Assembly: GCA_001465935.1 (NCBI GenBank) | Contig: LNKV01000001.1 | Coordinates: forward strand, 310,001-374,000 | Origin: Clarireedia homoeocarpa | Taxonomy: Eukaryota; Ascomycota; Leotiomycetes; Helotiales; Rutstroemiaceae | DNA: 64,000 bases | Direction of reading: 5' to 3' | In this document: piece by piece, positions 33,585-45,193 of the stretch | Position numbering within the stretch: position 1 is the first letter of the stretch | Layout: each line of letters opens with the position of its first letter | Made by a program: the position numbers and the translations under genes | Notes under the pieces: generated by a model | What the model saw: only the letters and a program-made list of their open reading frames with translations | Database searches by the model: none | What the model was told of the DNA's origin: nothing

Positions 33585-33654
33585 TGCTTACCCAAATACT
33601 GCCACCCAGAGCTGTCGACCGGAGAGGAATCTGTTCATTGATGTTGGTGGACAT

Positions 33655-34270
33655 TCTGACGCCCCCAACGGCGCTACATGAACCTCATTATTGCTCCCCA
33701 TAGTCATCTAAAATCTGGCTAAGGTCGATGGTTGTCTGTACTGTCCTAGAAAATTATGAGGGGGTTTTTTACCTAAGCAACTGGCTGCTGTTCTTATTGT
33801 ATATATTTATAAAAGAAGCATCAATTTTCATTCCATTCTCAGTAGTGACCAAAATGAGAGGCGTGTTGACAACTGGCTTCATTACAGCGTTAGTAGCTTA
33901 CGTATTAGTCACCATGTCTTTATCCATTTGCTCATGCATAACATGCGTTGTAGCGAAGCTCGAAAGTTGGCTATGCATTAGTCTAGTTTGAAATCATAGC
34001 GCTGGGCACTAATGCGCCTAGCTACGTTCACTGTATACCGCACACTCTTGCATCTAGAAGCGTGGGCCAGTGTGCCAAAGCGCGCCGCAGTGTAAATCTG
34101 CAGGCGCGCGTGGCATCCAAGCCCAGCTGGTCACTCTCGTGTTGATTCTTTTAACCGCAGTATAAAGATTCAGACAATGTGATAGTAATGTCTGCGTTTT
34201 GATATAATGTAAAAGCTCATGAAACTCGGTCCTCTGTTGCTCAACTACATCGACTTCAAAGTTTTTCACA
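33655..34270. promoter_or_regulatory. Divergent spacer between the MFS gene and the PKS
   Basis: It separates two divergent starts (33654 and 34271), so it should hold both promoters. CG-rich blocks (GCGCGCCGCAG, CAGGCGCGCGTGG near 34080-34110) stand out from AT-rich surroundings. No factor site is claimed. Confidence 0.45.
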
Positions 34271-37200
34271 ATGAGTCCAGCATTACAAGATGTAACATCA
34301 AGTGTAGACCCGAGCACCATTCATGTCGGTCTTCCACCCTTGGCCATCATTGGCATGTCTTTGAGGTTCCCTCAAGATGCCGTCTCAGCGAATGCTTTTT
34401 GGGACATGCTCGTTGAAAGACGATGCGCATCAACCGACTCCCCTGCCAATCGCATCAATATCTCAGCATGGCACAATCCAGACAAATCGCGACTTGGCAG
34501 CCTCTCTATGCGCGGTGGCCATTTTCTCAAAGGTGACCTGAGCGCCTGGGACGCACTATTCTTCTCCGTTAGTGCTTCTGAAGCAGAGGCCATGGACCCT
34601 ATTCAGCGTTTTACGCTGGAGACAGCATATCGTGCCATTGAAAACGCAGGAATTCCTGCTGAGCGCATTGCTGGTACCAAAACATGTGTTTACACCGGCT
34701 GTTTTACCAGTGATTACAACTCTTTGATATCAAATGACCCTATATACCCTACAAAATACCATACTGCCGGTACCGCGATGAACATGGTGGCGAACCGTGT
34801 TAGTTGGTTTTTCGACCTTACTGGTCCTAGCGCCAACGTTGATACAGCATGCTCCAGCAGTCTGATGGCTCTAGATCTGGTGTGCCAGTCGATTTGGGGT
34901 GGTGATTCAACTATGGTGAGTATCTCGGTATACTTGACAGGCACCCTACTCACGCATGACACCTAGGGGCTTGCTTGCGGAAGCAGTATTTTGTTGGCAC
35001 CTGAATTTAGTGTTGGCCTGGATAATTTAGGCATGCTGTCTAAGGATAGCCGGTGCTTTAGTTTCGACCACCGCGCTAATGGTTATGCCCGAGGTGAAGG
35101 GTTTGGTGTGGTAGTTATCAAGCCACTGGATAATGCTATCAAAGACAGAGACACCATTCGGGCTGTTATAAGATCATCGGCATCTAATCAAGATGGAAAG
35201 ACACCTAGTCTCACTATGCCAGGGAAGGAGGCGCAAGAGCGACTTATTCGCGACACGTACAAGAAGGCGGCATTGGATTTGCAATCAACGAGATATTTTG
35301 AAGCTCATGGAACAGGTCCGCTCTACATCTTTACCTGATATATTCTACTAAAATAACACAGGAACTCCTATTGGTGACCCTATTGAGACTGGGGCTATTG
35401 GTGCAGTCTTCCGCCGCTATCGATCACCAAGAGAACCCCTTTACGTGTAAGAATCTGCATGTCTAAATCAGATAGCACATGTATTGCATTGCTGATAAAA
35501 TTTTAGGGGCTCTGTTAAGTCGAATGTTGGTCATCTTGAAGGAGCGAGCGGGATCGCTGGAGTGATTAAAGTTGTTCTTGCTCTTGAAAAGGGCGTGATT
35601 CCTCCTATCAGCACCAACTTTGAATGACTCAGTCCCAAGATTGATGCTGAATTTCTGAATATCAAGGTTTTTTTATTTTGTTGGTCCCCAACAAAAAAGA
35701 TACTGGCTGATGAGTATCCTCGTAGGTGCCTACAGAGGCAATGCCATGGCCATGTAAGGGGTTGCGTCGAGCCTCTGTGCAGTCTTTCGGGTTTGGTGGA
35801 TCGAACAGCCATGCTATTTTAGATGACGCATACAACCACCTATTGCTAGCTGGGCTCAACGGAAATCATAACACCGTCGCAGAACCTCCTCCAATCCATT
35901 CTCACATGGAAGGCATCAATGGGATCAATGGAGGACATGAGTGTACTAATGGGATGAATGGTACCAGTGGAGCGAAAGGAGCCCATGAACTCAATGGAAT
36001 AAATGAATCTAATGGTGTGGTAAAATCTCATAGGAGTGTTTCTGAATTGAATCGACGACTGCTTGTATGGTCTGCAGCAGATGAGAGCGGCATTGCACGA
36101 GTAACCGAGGTTTGGAAAGATCACTTCCTTCATACAAAGATTCCATCCGAATCTCAACAGTCGTACCTACAAGACCTTGCTCATACTCTAGCAAACCGCA
36201 GAACTCATTTAATATGGCGTACTTTTGCTGTCACAGCCGACTGCGATGAGGTTGGTGCCTTGGTAGATCAGATGTCTGCGCCGAGCAAGGCCAGTGATGC
36301 GCCTAAGCTTGGCTTTGTCTTTACCGGGGTACGTTAGTCATGAGCCAGCCTTCCCTTTACTCGAATGCTGACAATTGGTACCTGCAGCAAGGAGCGCAGT
36401 GGTTCGGTATGGGTAGAGAGCTTTTGGCAAGATATCCTGTTTTCGAGCAATCCATTACTGAGGCTGGAGAATACCTTGGTAGCATAGGTTGCTCATGGGA
36501 TCTAATCAGTAAGTTCAACATTAGTAAGCCTTTTAAATCTACAACGGCTATTCTGACAATTCGAGTCTAGCCGAACTCCTCAAGGATAAAGATGAGACCA
36601 ATATCAACAAGGCAGAGTATAGTCAAGCCCTGTGCACAATCCTCCAAGTAGCACTTGTGGATTTAATGGAGTACATTGGTGTTCATGCAACTGCTTTGAT
36701 CGGCCATTCCTCAGGAGAAATCGCTGCGGCGTGAGTATTGAACTGGCTAGTAATCATGAGTCATTTGCTAAGAAGGAATAGATACGCCGCAAAAGCACTC
36801 AGCAGAGAGTCCGCCTGGAAAGTTGCCTACTTTCGTGGTATGCTGTCCTCGCGGCTAGAGCTGTCCAATACCATGAAAGGAGGCATGCTTGCCGTTGGTC
36901 TATCAAGGAATGATATCAGACCTTATCTCGCCAAGATATCAACTGAAGTTGGCACTCATAGGCTGGTAGTTGCTTGCATAAATAGTCCTAAGAATCTAAC
37001 AATTTCGGGAGATGCAGCCCACCTCGACCATTTGCAAGCTCTCTTAGAAGAGGACCGAATTTTTGCTCGGAGATTAAAGGTGTCTATTGCGTATCACTCT
37101 TTCCAAATGCAAGAAATTGCGGATGAATACCTCGCATCTATGGGGACTCTTGAGTGCCAGGAACCCAGCAGCGCATTATCAGTTGTGGTTTCTTCACTGA

Positions 37201-40200
37201 CAGGAACGTGGGTTCGTCCTAATGAGATGTCAAAGCCTGAGTATTGGGTGCAGAATATGCTCCAGCCGGTTCTATTCTCAGATGCACTATCGGTTCTCTG
37301 TTCAAGCTCGTCTTCCAATCAAGTTAAAAAGCTAGATGGAAGCCATCGGAGTTTAGTATCTATTACCCAGCTCGTTGAAATTGGCCCTCATGCAGCTCTC
37401 CAAGGGCCGATAAAGGAAATCCTTCGTTATATAAATCACGAGAAGGATATCCGCTACATAAATATCCTCAAGCGAAATAATTGTGCGGTGCAGAGCACTC
37501 TCGAGCTAGCCGGCCGATTGCATTGTGCTGGCTATCCAATAGATCTGCCTCGCGTCAATGGCGATCTCGTGATAACCGAGCCATCAGGTTCCTCACTCAA
37601 AACATTAGCCAACATGCCAGAGTATCCTTTCAATCATACTCAGACGTACTGGCACGAGAGTAGGCTTAGTAAGGATAGTCGCTGTAGACGGATAGGTAAA
37701 ATCGACCTTTTGGGTACGCCAAGTCAAGATTGGAATCCACTCGAAGCTAAGTGGAGGAACATTATTCGCACTTCAGAGCTCCCCTGGGTTGAAGACCATC
37801 AGGTAGGTCTTGAACATAAATTAGTTTGAGTACCGTACTGATTATAGTAGATAAATGGTGTAATTTTATATCCAGGAGCTGGAATGGTCACCATGGCAAT
37901 AGAAGCAGCAAAACAGCTGGCTGATAATAGCCGTGAAATAACCGCGTATATTCTTAAGAACACGAGTTTCCATACGGCTATGAACATCCCTGCTGGTGCT
38001 GAAGGTCTTGAAGTTGATACATACCTTCGACCGAGAAAGGACGCCGAAGACAAAGATTCAGGGTGGTTTGACTTCCGTCTGTGCACATATGATGGAGGTA
38101 ACTGGTCTGAGAACTGCAATGGATCAATTCAAGTGATTTATGCAGCTCCAAATACAGATATCGACGACGGCAAAGAAGATCAATTATGGACCATGTGCCA
38201 CCGCGAGAAGTACCTAGAATTAGAGCAAAGATGCAGCATATCAGTCGACCCCAAGTCGTTTTACGATCATCTACTCAAATGCGGCTATGGTTACGGGCCT
38301 TTCTTCAAGCCTATCACATCCATCGCTTGGGATGATGGTGACAATGCAGTGTGTCAGATCAAGACGTTCCGTTGTTACAATGACGAAGGTACAAACACCG
38401 TTCAGCCACACATAATTCATCCCACTACATTTGATGGAGTGGTCCAGACCATGTTCGCGGCATGCACCAAAGGCGGTACCCACATGATGCCCACAATGGT
38501 CCCGGCATATGTTGATCGAATCTGGCTCTCAAGCAAAGGTCTGAGCCATGCAGAAGCGGACTCTATTAAAGTCTGCGTGAAGACGCAACGGTCGGGATTG
38601 CGGGGGGTTGAGAGCCACATTACCGCCCTCGATGCTACGGGACAGGAAGTCTTGATGGAGATCAATGGGACCAAAGCGACCGTCGTAGCTTCTACAGATG
38701 ATGCTGACGTGGAGCAGAAATTAAAGGCTAGGTGTCACAAGCTCGAGTGGAAGCCCGACTTGGACCTGATGTCTGTTGCGGATACTCAGGCCTACTTTGA
38801 CACAGCAGTCACGGACGAGCCCGCTCCAATAGAGTTTTTCACTGATGTTGATTTTCTCGTCATGGCTCATATCCAGAGCACTCTGCAAGAGATAAAGGAC
38901 AATCCGGATTTAACTCTAAAATCAGACGATCACACCGAAAAGTACTATCAGTGGATGGAGCACCGAGTGAAACTCCTTGAGGACGGAGCTGACCGTTTCA
39001 GCTCCGAGGAATGGAGGACTCGTTTGAAGGATTACGACTATGTAGCCAACGTGATGGAAAAAGTTGCTTCCGGCAGTAAGCGGGGTCTTTTAATCACTGT
39101 TATTTGCAAAAATTTGGTAAAATTCTTAACCGGTGAGATGGATATTTTAAGTGTTTTGTTTCAGGGGGATCTCGTTAAAGACTATTACTATGAACTGGTA
39201 AGTTTATTCTCCAGAATTTCGATTCAGCCTACAATCTAAGGAATTTTATATCATTCTAACCTTCTATAGTGGCATGCGGTTCCTTGCATCAAGCGATTGA
39301 GTAGTTACCTAGATTCATACGTACATAAAAATCCTGGAGCCAAGTTCCTCGAAATAGGGGCGGGGACAGGCGCTCTAACAAAGATACTCATGGAGACAAT
39401 TACGATAACGACAGACGGTCAACTGAGTAAATCTCGCTACAGTAGCTTCGACTACACCGACATCTCACCTTCATTCATTAGCTCGGCTCAGGATATTTAC
39501 CAAAGCCATGGCAAACGAATGAAGTTTAAGATTCTCAATATTGAAAATGACCCAGAAGCTCAACGTTTTGAGTGCGGAACATATGATATAATCGCTGCTG
39601 CTGCGGTACGTCCCATTTACTTAGGCTTGCGGGTTGACTATATGAGCAATACTAATAACATGCTCAGGTTTTACATGCTACCACCAATTTGTCGGTGACA
39701 ATGGCAAATTGCCGGAAACTACTAAAGCCGTAAGTGTCCAAGGTCTAGAAGATGGCGAACCAAGTGCTAATCATCATTAGTGGAGGTAAGTTGATTATAT
39801 TGGAAATCACAAGGGAGGAAGTACCGGCGATAAACTTTATCTTCGGTCTATTGGAAGGCTGGTGGTTGAGTATGCGACTCTCACAACTCTATAAAAACGC
39901 CGTTGACAGACTAACTTCCCACTAGGTTCCGAGGACTACCGTAAATTGAGCCCATGCATTAATGAGAACAGGTGGGATGAGGTACTGAAGCAGGCCGGTT
40001 TCTCGGGCAGCGAAATCGTATTTCATGATTATAACGACTCAATTCACCATGACATGAGTGTCATTATTTCGACTGCAATGCCCAAGACACAAGTGAATCC
40101 TTTAAACTCTAGGTTGATTCTCATCCATGCCACAGAACAGAAGAAGCTTGCATTGAAGATACAAACAGCATTGCAAAACGACTTCATTGTCCAACTAGCA

Positions 40201-42904
40201 ACCATTGAACAAGCTTTGGAAGAGACAACCGAGCCAAACACTGTCATGGTAATCTTGTACGAACTCGATCGACCCCTCCTATCTAATCTGACTCCGGACC
40301 TCTTCGACTATCTCCATAAAATTCTGACGCGGAAATCCAAAGTACTATGGGTAACTCGAGGAGGCACCTTTGACTCACCAACCCCAGAATTTCACTTGGT
40401 AGAGGGTCTCTTCCGGAGTGTCGAATCTGAGACCGACGCAGTATTTGCTTCTCTCTCTCTAGAGTCTCAAGGATATATAAGCAGTCGACAGATGGACCAC
40501 ATTGCAAAAGTATCACAGATTTTGCTCACCTCTAGGGGCATTGAAACGGAATACATCGAAGATGACGGAGTGCTTAACATTGCTCGCGTGATGGATTGCG
40601 ACCTATTGAGCAAAGAAGTTCATGACCGTCAGCTTACGCACAAAAAGGGACAGACCAGGTTTGGTAGCGGTGTTGCTCTACAACTTACCATTGGGTCACC
40701 CGGCCTTCTAAATACGCTTCACTTCATTGAGGACAAAGAGCAACGGCTAGAACTGCAGCCTGATGAAATGGAAATCCAGGTGCGGAGCATCGGAGTCAAT
40801 TTCAAAGACATTTTAATCGCCCTCGGCCGGCTAGACCAAGATAACATAGGAGGAACCGAGTGTGCAGGGATTGTGACTCGTCTTGGTGCCAACTGCCAGG
40901 GCTTTGAGATAGGCTCGCGAGTGGCAGTCTGTGGCGCGGGTAGTTGCAAAAGTTTTGCTCGCGTCGATTACCATGGTGTCGCTAAGATCCCTGATGGTAT
41001 GACTTTCTCTACAGCTGCAGCTGTATCAGCCAACCATGCCACGTCCTGGCACTCCCTGGTTGAAGTGGCAAGGGTTCAGCCTGGGGAGATTGTCCTCATC
41101 CATTCGGGAGCCGGAGGGACCGGCCAGGCGGCCATCCAAATCGCGCAATATCTCGGTGCGAAAGTCATGACAACAGTTGGTACGAAAGAGAAGATGCATT
41201 TCCTTATGGCTCGGTACAACATTCCCCCAGAGTACATCTTTTCTAGTCGCGACACAGTTTTTGCAAAAAGCATTAAGCGTCTCACGTCTGGGCGCGGCGT
41301 GGATGTGGTGTTAAACTCGCTGTCCGGAGAAGGACTCGCTGCATCCTGGGAGTGCATTGCACCCTATGGACGGTTTATCGAGATTGGCAAGAAGGATATC
41401 TTCTCGCATAACACGCTGCAGATGTATCACTTTGCTCGTAACGTTACCTTTAGCGCTGTCGACCTCTCTAACATGAGTACAGAGAGACCAGAGCTGTTAT
41501 TGAAATCTCTTAACGCTATTCTCTCTCTAGTTGCGAAAGGAGAATTAAAACCTTCTCAGCCAATGCAGGTATATGGCGTTTCGGAGTTGGAGAAGGCCTT
41601 CCGCAGAATGCAAAGTGGAAAAAACTCGGGCAAGATTGTAATCGAAATGAGGCCAGATGACTATGTCGAGGTAAGACAATTCAATTCAGTTCTGGATCCA
41701 TCTATCTTATGGACAACTTTTTGGGGCTGATTATCTGTTACAGGCTGTTCTTGACACCAAGCCTAGCAGTTTTTTGGACTCGAATGCAACGTATGTCATT
41801 GCTGGTGGCCTTGGCGGCTTGGGTCGAAGTATTTCGCGCTGGTTTGTCAACCGCGGAGCTCGCAATCTTATTCTTCTATCGCGCTCAGGCAGCCAGAGTA
41901 TCAAATCCCAATCCCTGATCGAGGAACTAACTAGCCAGGGCGTTTGTCTGCAAACTCCCGCTTGCGATATTTCAGACGCAAAAGCTCTCAAGAGAACACT
42001 AGATGAATGCCTATTAGACATGCCTTCAATTAAGGGATGTATCCAAGCGTCCATGGTATTGAGGGACTCGACATTTGAAAATATGAATTTTGAAATGTGG
42101 AATGACGCAATTCAATCAAAGGTTCATGGCTCATGGAATTTGCATACATTACTCCTAAATGAAATGGACTTTTTTATCATGTTTTCTTCTATCTCTGGGA
42201 TTGTCGGCTTTCGAGGACAATCCAACTATGCAGCCGGCAATACCTACCAAGACGCACTCGCTAGATACCGGGTCGCCAGTGGCGAGAAAGGAATTGCACT
42301 AGACCTTGGCGCATTCGACTCGGTTGGTATTTTAGTCGAGGATGAGGATCTCCGAAGCAAATTCCTCATCAAATCTTTGCTGGATCAGCTCTCCGAGTCC
42401 GACCTCTTTGCTCTGCTTGACTGTTACTGCAACCCAATGGAACAGTACCTCCTCCCTTGCCAGCCCATTCTCGGCGCAAGCATTACAGCAAACCTACGGG
42501 AGCATGGTCTAGACGCGGCATATTGGTTGAAAAAGCCACTTTTCTCTCAAGTTACCCTAGCTAGCTCCGACGAAGAAGCGGTGACAACTCAAGCGGGGCA
42601 TATCAACTTCCAGAGTGTTTTCGCCGCTGCCTCGTCGCTTGCGGAGGCCACCACATCCGTGACAGATGGGTTGGTCATGAAGCTGGCCAAAATGCTATCA
42701 GTATCACAAGATGATCTTGATATTTCCAAGCCCATGCATATCTATGGCGTTGACTCATTAGTGGCCGTCGAGCTGCGAACCTGGTTTGCTAAGGAGCTTC
42801 ATGCTGATGTTGCCATTTTTGACATCCTCGGCAGTTTAAGCATTTCTGATGTGGCCGCGTTATCGACTGCGAAGAGCATGTATCGGAAGGATCAGTGGAC
42901 TTGA
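34271..42904 (+). CDS. Highly reducing type I polyketide synthase (KS-AT-DH-MT-ER-KR-ACP), one in-frame stop
   Basis: Fourteen exons (34271-34915, 34967-35315, 35362-35446, 35507-35666, 35726-36328, 36388-36508, 36571-36730, 36782-37802, 37851-39197, 39270-39605, 39668-39729, 39781-39869, 39926-41670, 41744-42904) give 2,628 codons in phase. KS: DTACSSS (C194), EAHGTGTPIGDP, SNVGHLEG. AT: TGQGAQW and GHSSGE. DH: WVEDHQINGVILYPGAG and HPTTFDG. C-methyltransferase: FLEIGAGTGALT. ER: SGAGGTGQAA. KR: IAGGLGGLGRS. ACP: YGVDSL. It should build a reduced, C-methylated chain; no TE is present, so release needs another enzyme, perhaps the hydrolase at 29052. TGA at 35625-35627 (codon 400, after ISTNFE) stands where relatives have a basic residue before LSPKIDAEFLNIK. 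No intron removes it; CGA to TGA is likely. Everything else is intact. Confidence 0.9.
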
Positions 42905-43633
42905 AACGTTAGAGGACTTCGCAGCCTCATTGTTTTTAGTGGTGTGTCTGTTTTGAGGGTACAGCAGGTTGACACGTAGGATAGTGCCTGTAGCTTGCAA
43001 ATGGACTTAAAAAGTAAAGATAACTTGGGCTTGATTCAATCTGTTCAATTCTACTGGGCTATCTGCAGTAGGAAGGAATCTTTCATACTATCTGTATAAA
43101 TGTCACAAACTACGCAGCGGGGGTGCAATATTATACAGACTGCTGGAAATGCTGTAGTGGGATAGTGGGGCAAAAGCCCCCACATATGCAAGGACCAATA
43201 TAGGCTTGCGAAGCCTGTAAGAACGTATTAGCTGTAGGCTTACGAAGCCTATAGTATGAGGCCTAAGAAGCATTTATATAAATCAAAATTGTACAGACTA
43301 GTAGTACTAAACAGAGGGGCACAGAGGGGTAATAAACTGCACAAGCCAATATGTATGTGTAAGCTTATGCACAGACCACTTTAGTTATATAGACTTGTGC
43401 ACAAACCACATAGACGTGAGAACAGACTATCTCAGTTATATATATCATGAATATCCTCAAAACCCTACTTCTTAGTATTCAAATAATGTTTGAGATGTGG
43501 GTGCTTGGAGTTAGGTATCATGAGCTCTGCTAACTGACTGGTAGTTTAGATGTGAGCTTGACAGCCTCGACTAAGATTGTTGCTAGGAATAAAAAGGATT
43601 TTGTGGTATCTAATCCGAACTTCTCTGTATAAA
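42905..43633. other. Repeat-rich spacer downstream of the PKS
   Basis: Carries the dispersed repeat at 42950-43110, two near-palindromes TAGGCTTGCGAAGCCT and TAGGCTTACGAAGCCTA (about 43200-43250), and repeated GTGCACA(A/G)ACCAC motifs (43360-43410). No gene. Confidence 0.5.
42950..43110 (+). repeat. Dispersed repeat, copy 1 (related to 52969-53290)
   Basis: TTGAGGGTACAGCAGGTTGA continues through CACGTAGGATAGTGCCTGTAG and a TTCTACTGGGCTATCTGCAG block. All recur in the same order and orientation from 52972 on. Confidence 0.7.
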
Positions 43634-45193
43634 TTACATTTTTACCCGCTTCGACGCATTGCTATTAGTTCCCAAGCTTTTTCGAGAAACAGGCTTACTG
43701 TTCTCTTTACTGATACTACCCGGCTTGCTAAACTCCGCTAATACATAAGCAATAAAAATACTTTTCTGTTTAAGATAGACGCCTTTGTTACATCTAGGGT
43801 CTAGAGCAACAGTACGAGCAGTGTGACCCAGCTTTATAAAATGCTCCAACAACGACGAACTCATTTCAGCATTATGGCGTATTTCGTCAGCCCATTGAAT
43901 CTGTTTGGCTATATCTCGAATGAGCCATGAATTTCTCCTCTCCCATAACCCGAGAGTGTTGTCAGAATCGGAATCGAGTGGATCGTAGAAAAAGAGTGCA
44001 AAGCACCAGAGTAAAGTAACATCAAATAAGCTAGTATTTGATGTACGGACATAACTACCCAGAATTGACAACTTGGTAGTTAAATATGTATGATGATAAA
44101 TATTCAAGTTTATCGGTAGTACTGTTTCTATCTATTTCTCCAACTTCGAGTTAAGTATCCGTGGTACTTCTAAATCATAGTCGAATTGCTGACTTAGTTC
44201 TCGAGAGTTCAAGTTGGCGAGCTGTTCCCTGGCGAGCTGTTCCTCATCCGAATCCACATCGAAGTCTATTCCGATATCCTTTTCGATATCGTCCAAGTTC
44301 ACTTCACTATCTGATGACTCTTCACAGCTAGAGAAAATGCCATGTACCGATATAGAGTTGGAACTAATTGGAGATCGAGCTGGTGTTTCTCCAATCGCTT
44401 CTTCGGAAATGATAAGTGATGACCGAGAAACCTGCACTTCCGGAGATGGCTGAGCATGCAAGGGAGGTGACCGAGGAACCTGCACTTCCGGATATAGCTG
44501 AGCATACAGTGGCGGTATTGGGTGTTGTTGCTTGTTGTATACGAATTTACTCCAATCCATTAACATAGCCCCTTGCTGCATATACATTTCCTTTATATTG
44601 GTTTTGTGTGTATCGGTAGCAGTACGAGTGTTGCTTAAATGTATACGAAGTTTTTCCAGATCTACTTTCGCGTAAGTACTCGGCCTGATATATACGCTGA
44701 AGATTGTGGTATTAGACAGAGACTCAAGGCCACGAATTAACATATTTGTAGTCGTAGTATCAGTCCTAATTGTAGTAGTCTTCTTCTTCGTAACGACGAA
44801 TCCCTTTGTGGTAAGATTGAATTGTATAAGGAAAACATGTTGTGTATTGCTTAAACCGGCTTCGTGAATAGCAGAAGCGTCGTGAGATAAATCGATACTC
44901 GATATTGGATAAGGCGTAGAGGCATTTGCAAAGTCGGCGTCTGGAGGAACAACTAATAATATATCTATTTTTTGTTTCTTGCCAGCAAGTTTAACAAACA
45001 CCTGAAGCTTAAAGTGAATATAAATCTGTCCGTCCATATCACAATATGCAGCCATGAAAAAATCTGGTGTCTGCTTGTTGTCATACAAGCAAGAACCTAG
45101 TGTAAACGTTGCACCTGATTGATCTACTCATTTTACAAATACTCTCTCGTCAAAGAGCTTTTCTAGCTGAAGTTTCTCGATCGGAACCGACAT
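43634..45193 (-). pseudogene. 520-codon single-exon frame of unknown function with two in-frame stops
   Basis: From ATG 45193 one frame runs to the stop at 43634, broken by TGA at 45130-45128 (after MSVPIEKLQLEKLFDERVFVK) and TAG at 44134-44132 (after LNSKLEK). Coding character is continuous across both: VDQSGATFTLGSCLYDNKQ follows the first and IETVLPINLNIYHH the second. The N-terminal ~180 residues look folded (FFMAAYCDMDGQIYIHFKLQVFV). Residues about 230-265 hold a doubled 16-residue unit (PPLYAQLYPEVQVPRS / PPLHAQPSPEVQVSRS). An acidic Ser/Asp/Glu stretch and a helical C-terminus ending in KRVKM follow. I do not recognise the family. TGG to TGA and CAG or TGG to TAG would explain the stops. 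Nearby repeats suggest a mobile-element gene, but no transposase motif is seen. Confidence 0.55.

Larger units (their letters stand above)
31470..33654 (-). pseudogene. MFS drug:H+ antiporter-like transporter, interrupted
   Basis: Readable segments in order: MSTNINEQIPLRSTALGGSIW; LSLSVFLPCMEVSIVSTSLI; YSQSNWVVTSYLLTYTGFLI; IWAKLGDMFGGKPLLM; RALQGIGGAGVYSL; ALGMMLGPLVGG...DWRWAFLLN; LPAGVAGL; a cytoplasmic loop; later helices; MAPLMVDAED; and FRMLGGALGVAVANTILVNH. This is the 14-helix MFS layout common in fungal metabolite clusters. There are three problems. Exons 1 and 2 do not join in phase at the visible splice sites. One base is missing between DDL and YSQSNW (about 33430). A 278-bp insertion (31809-32086) separates MVDAED from NSVRIITVIQFRML. 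The rest splices cleanly, for example 32460 and 32881. It probably once exported the PKS product. Confidence 0.68.

Noticed and set aside
35625..35627. Intron hiding the PKS stop codon
   Set aside because: No GT..AG pair around it removes TGA while keeping the flanking conserved KS residues.
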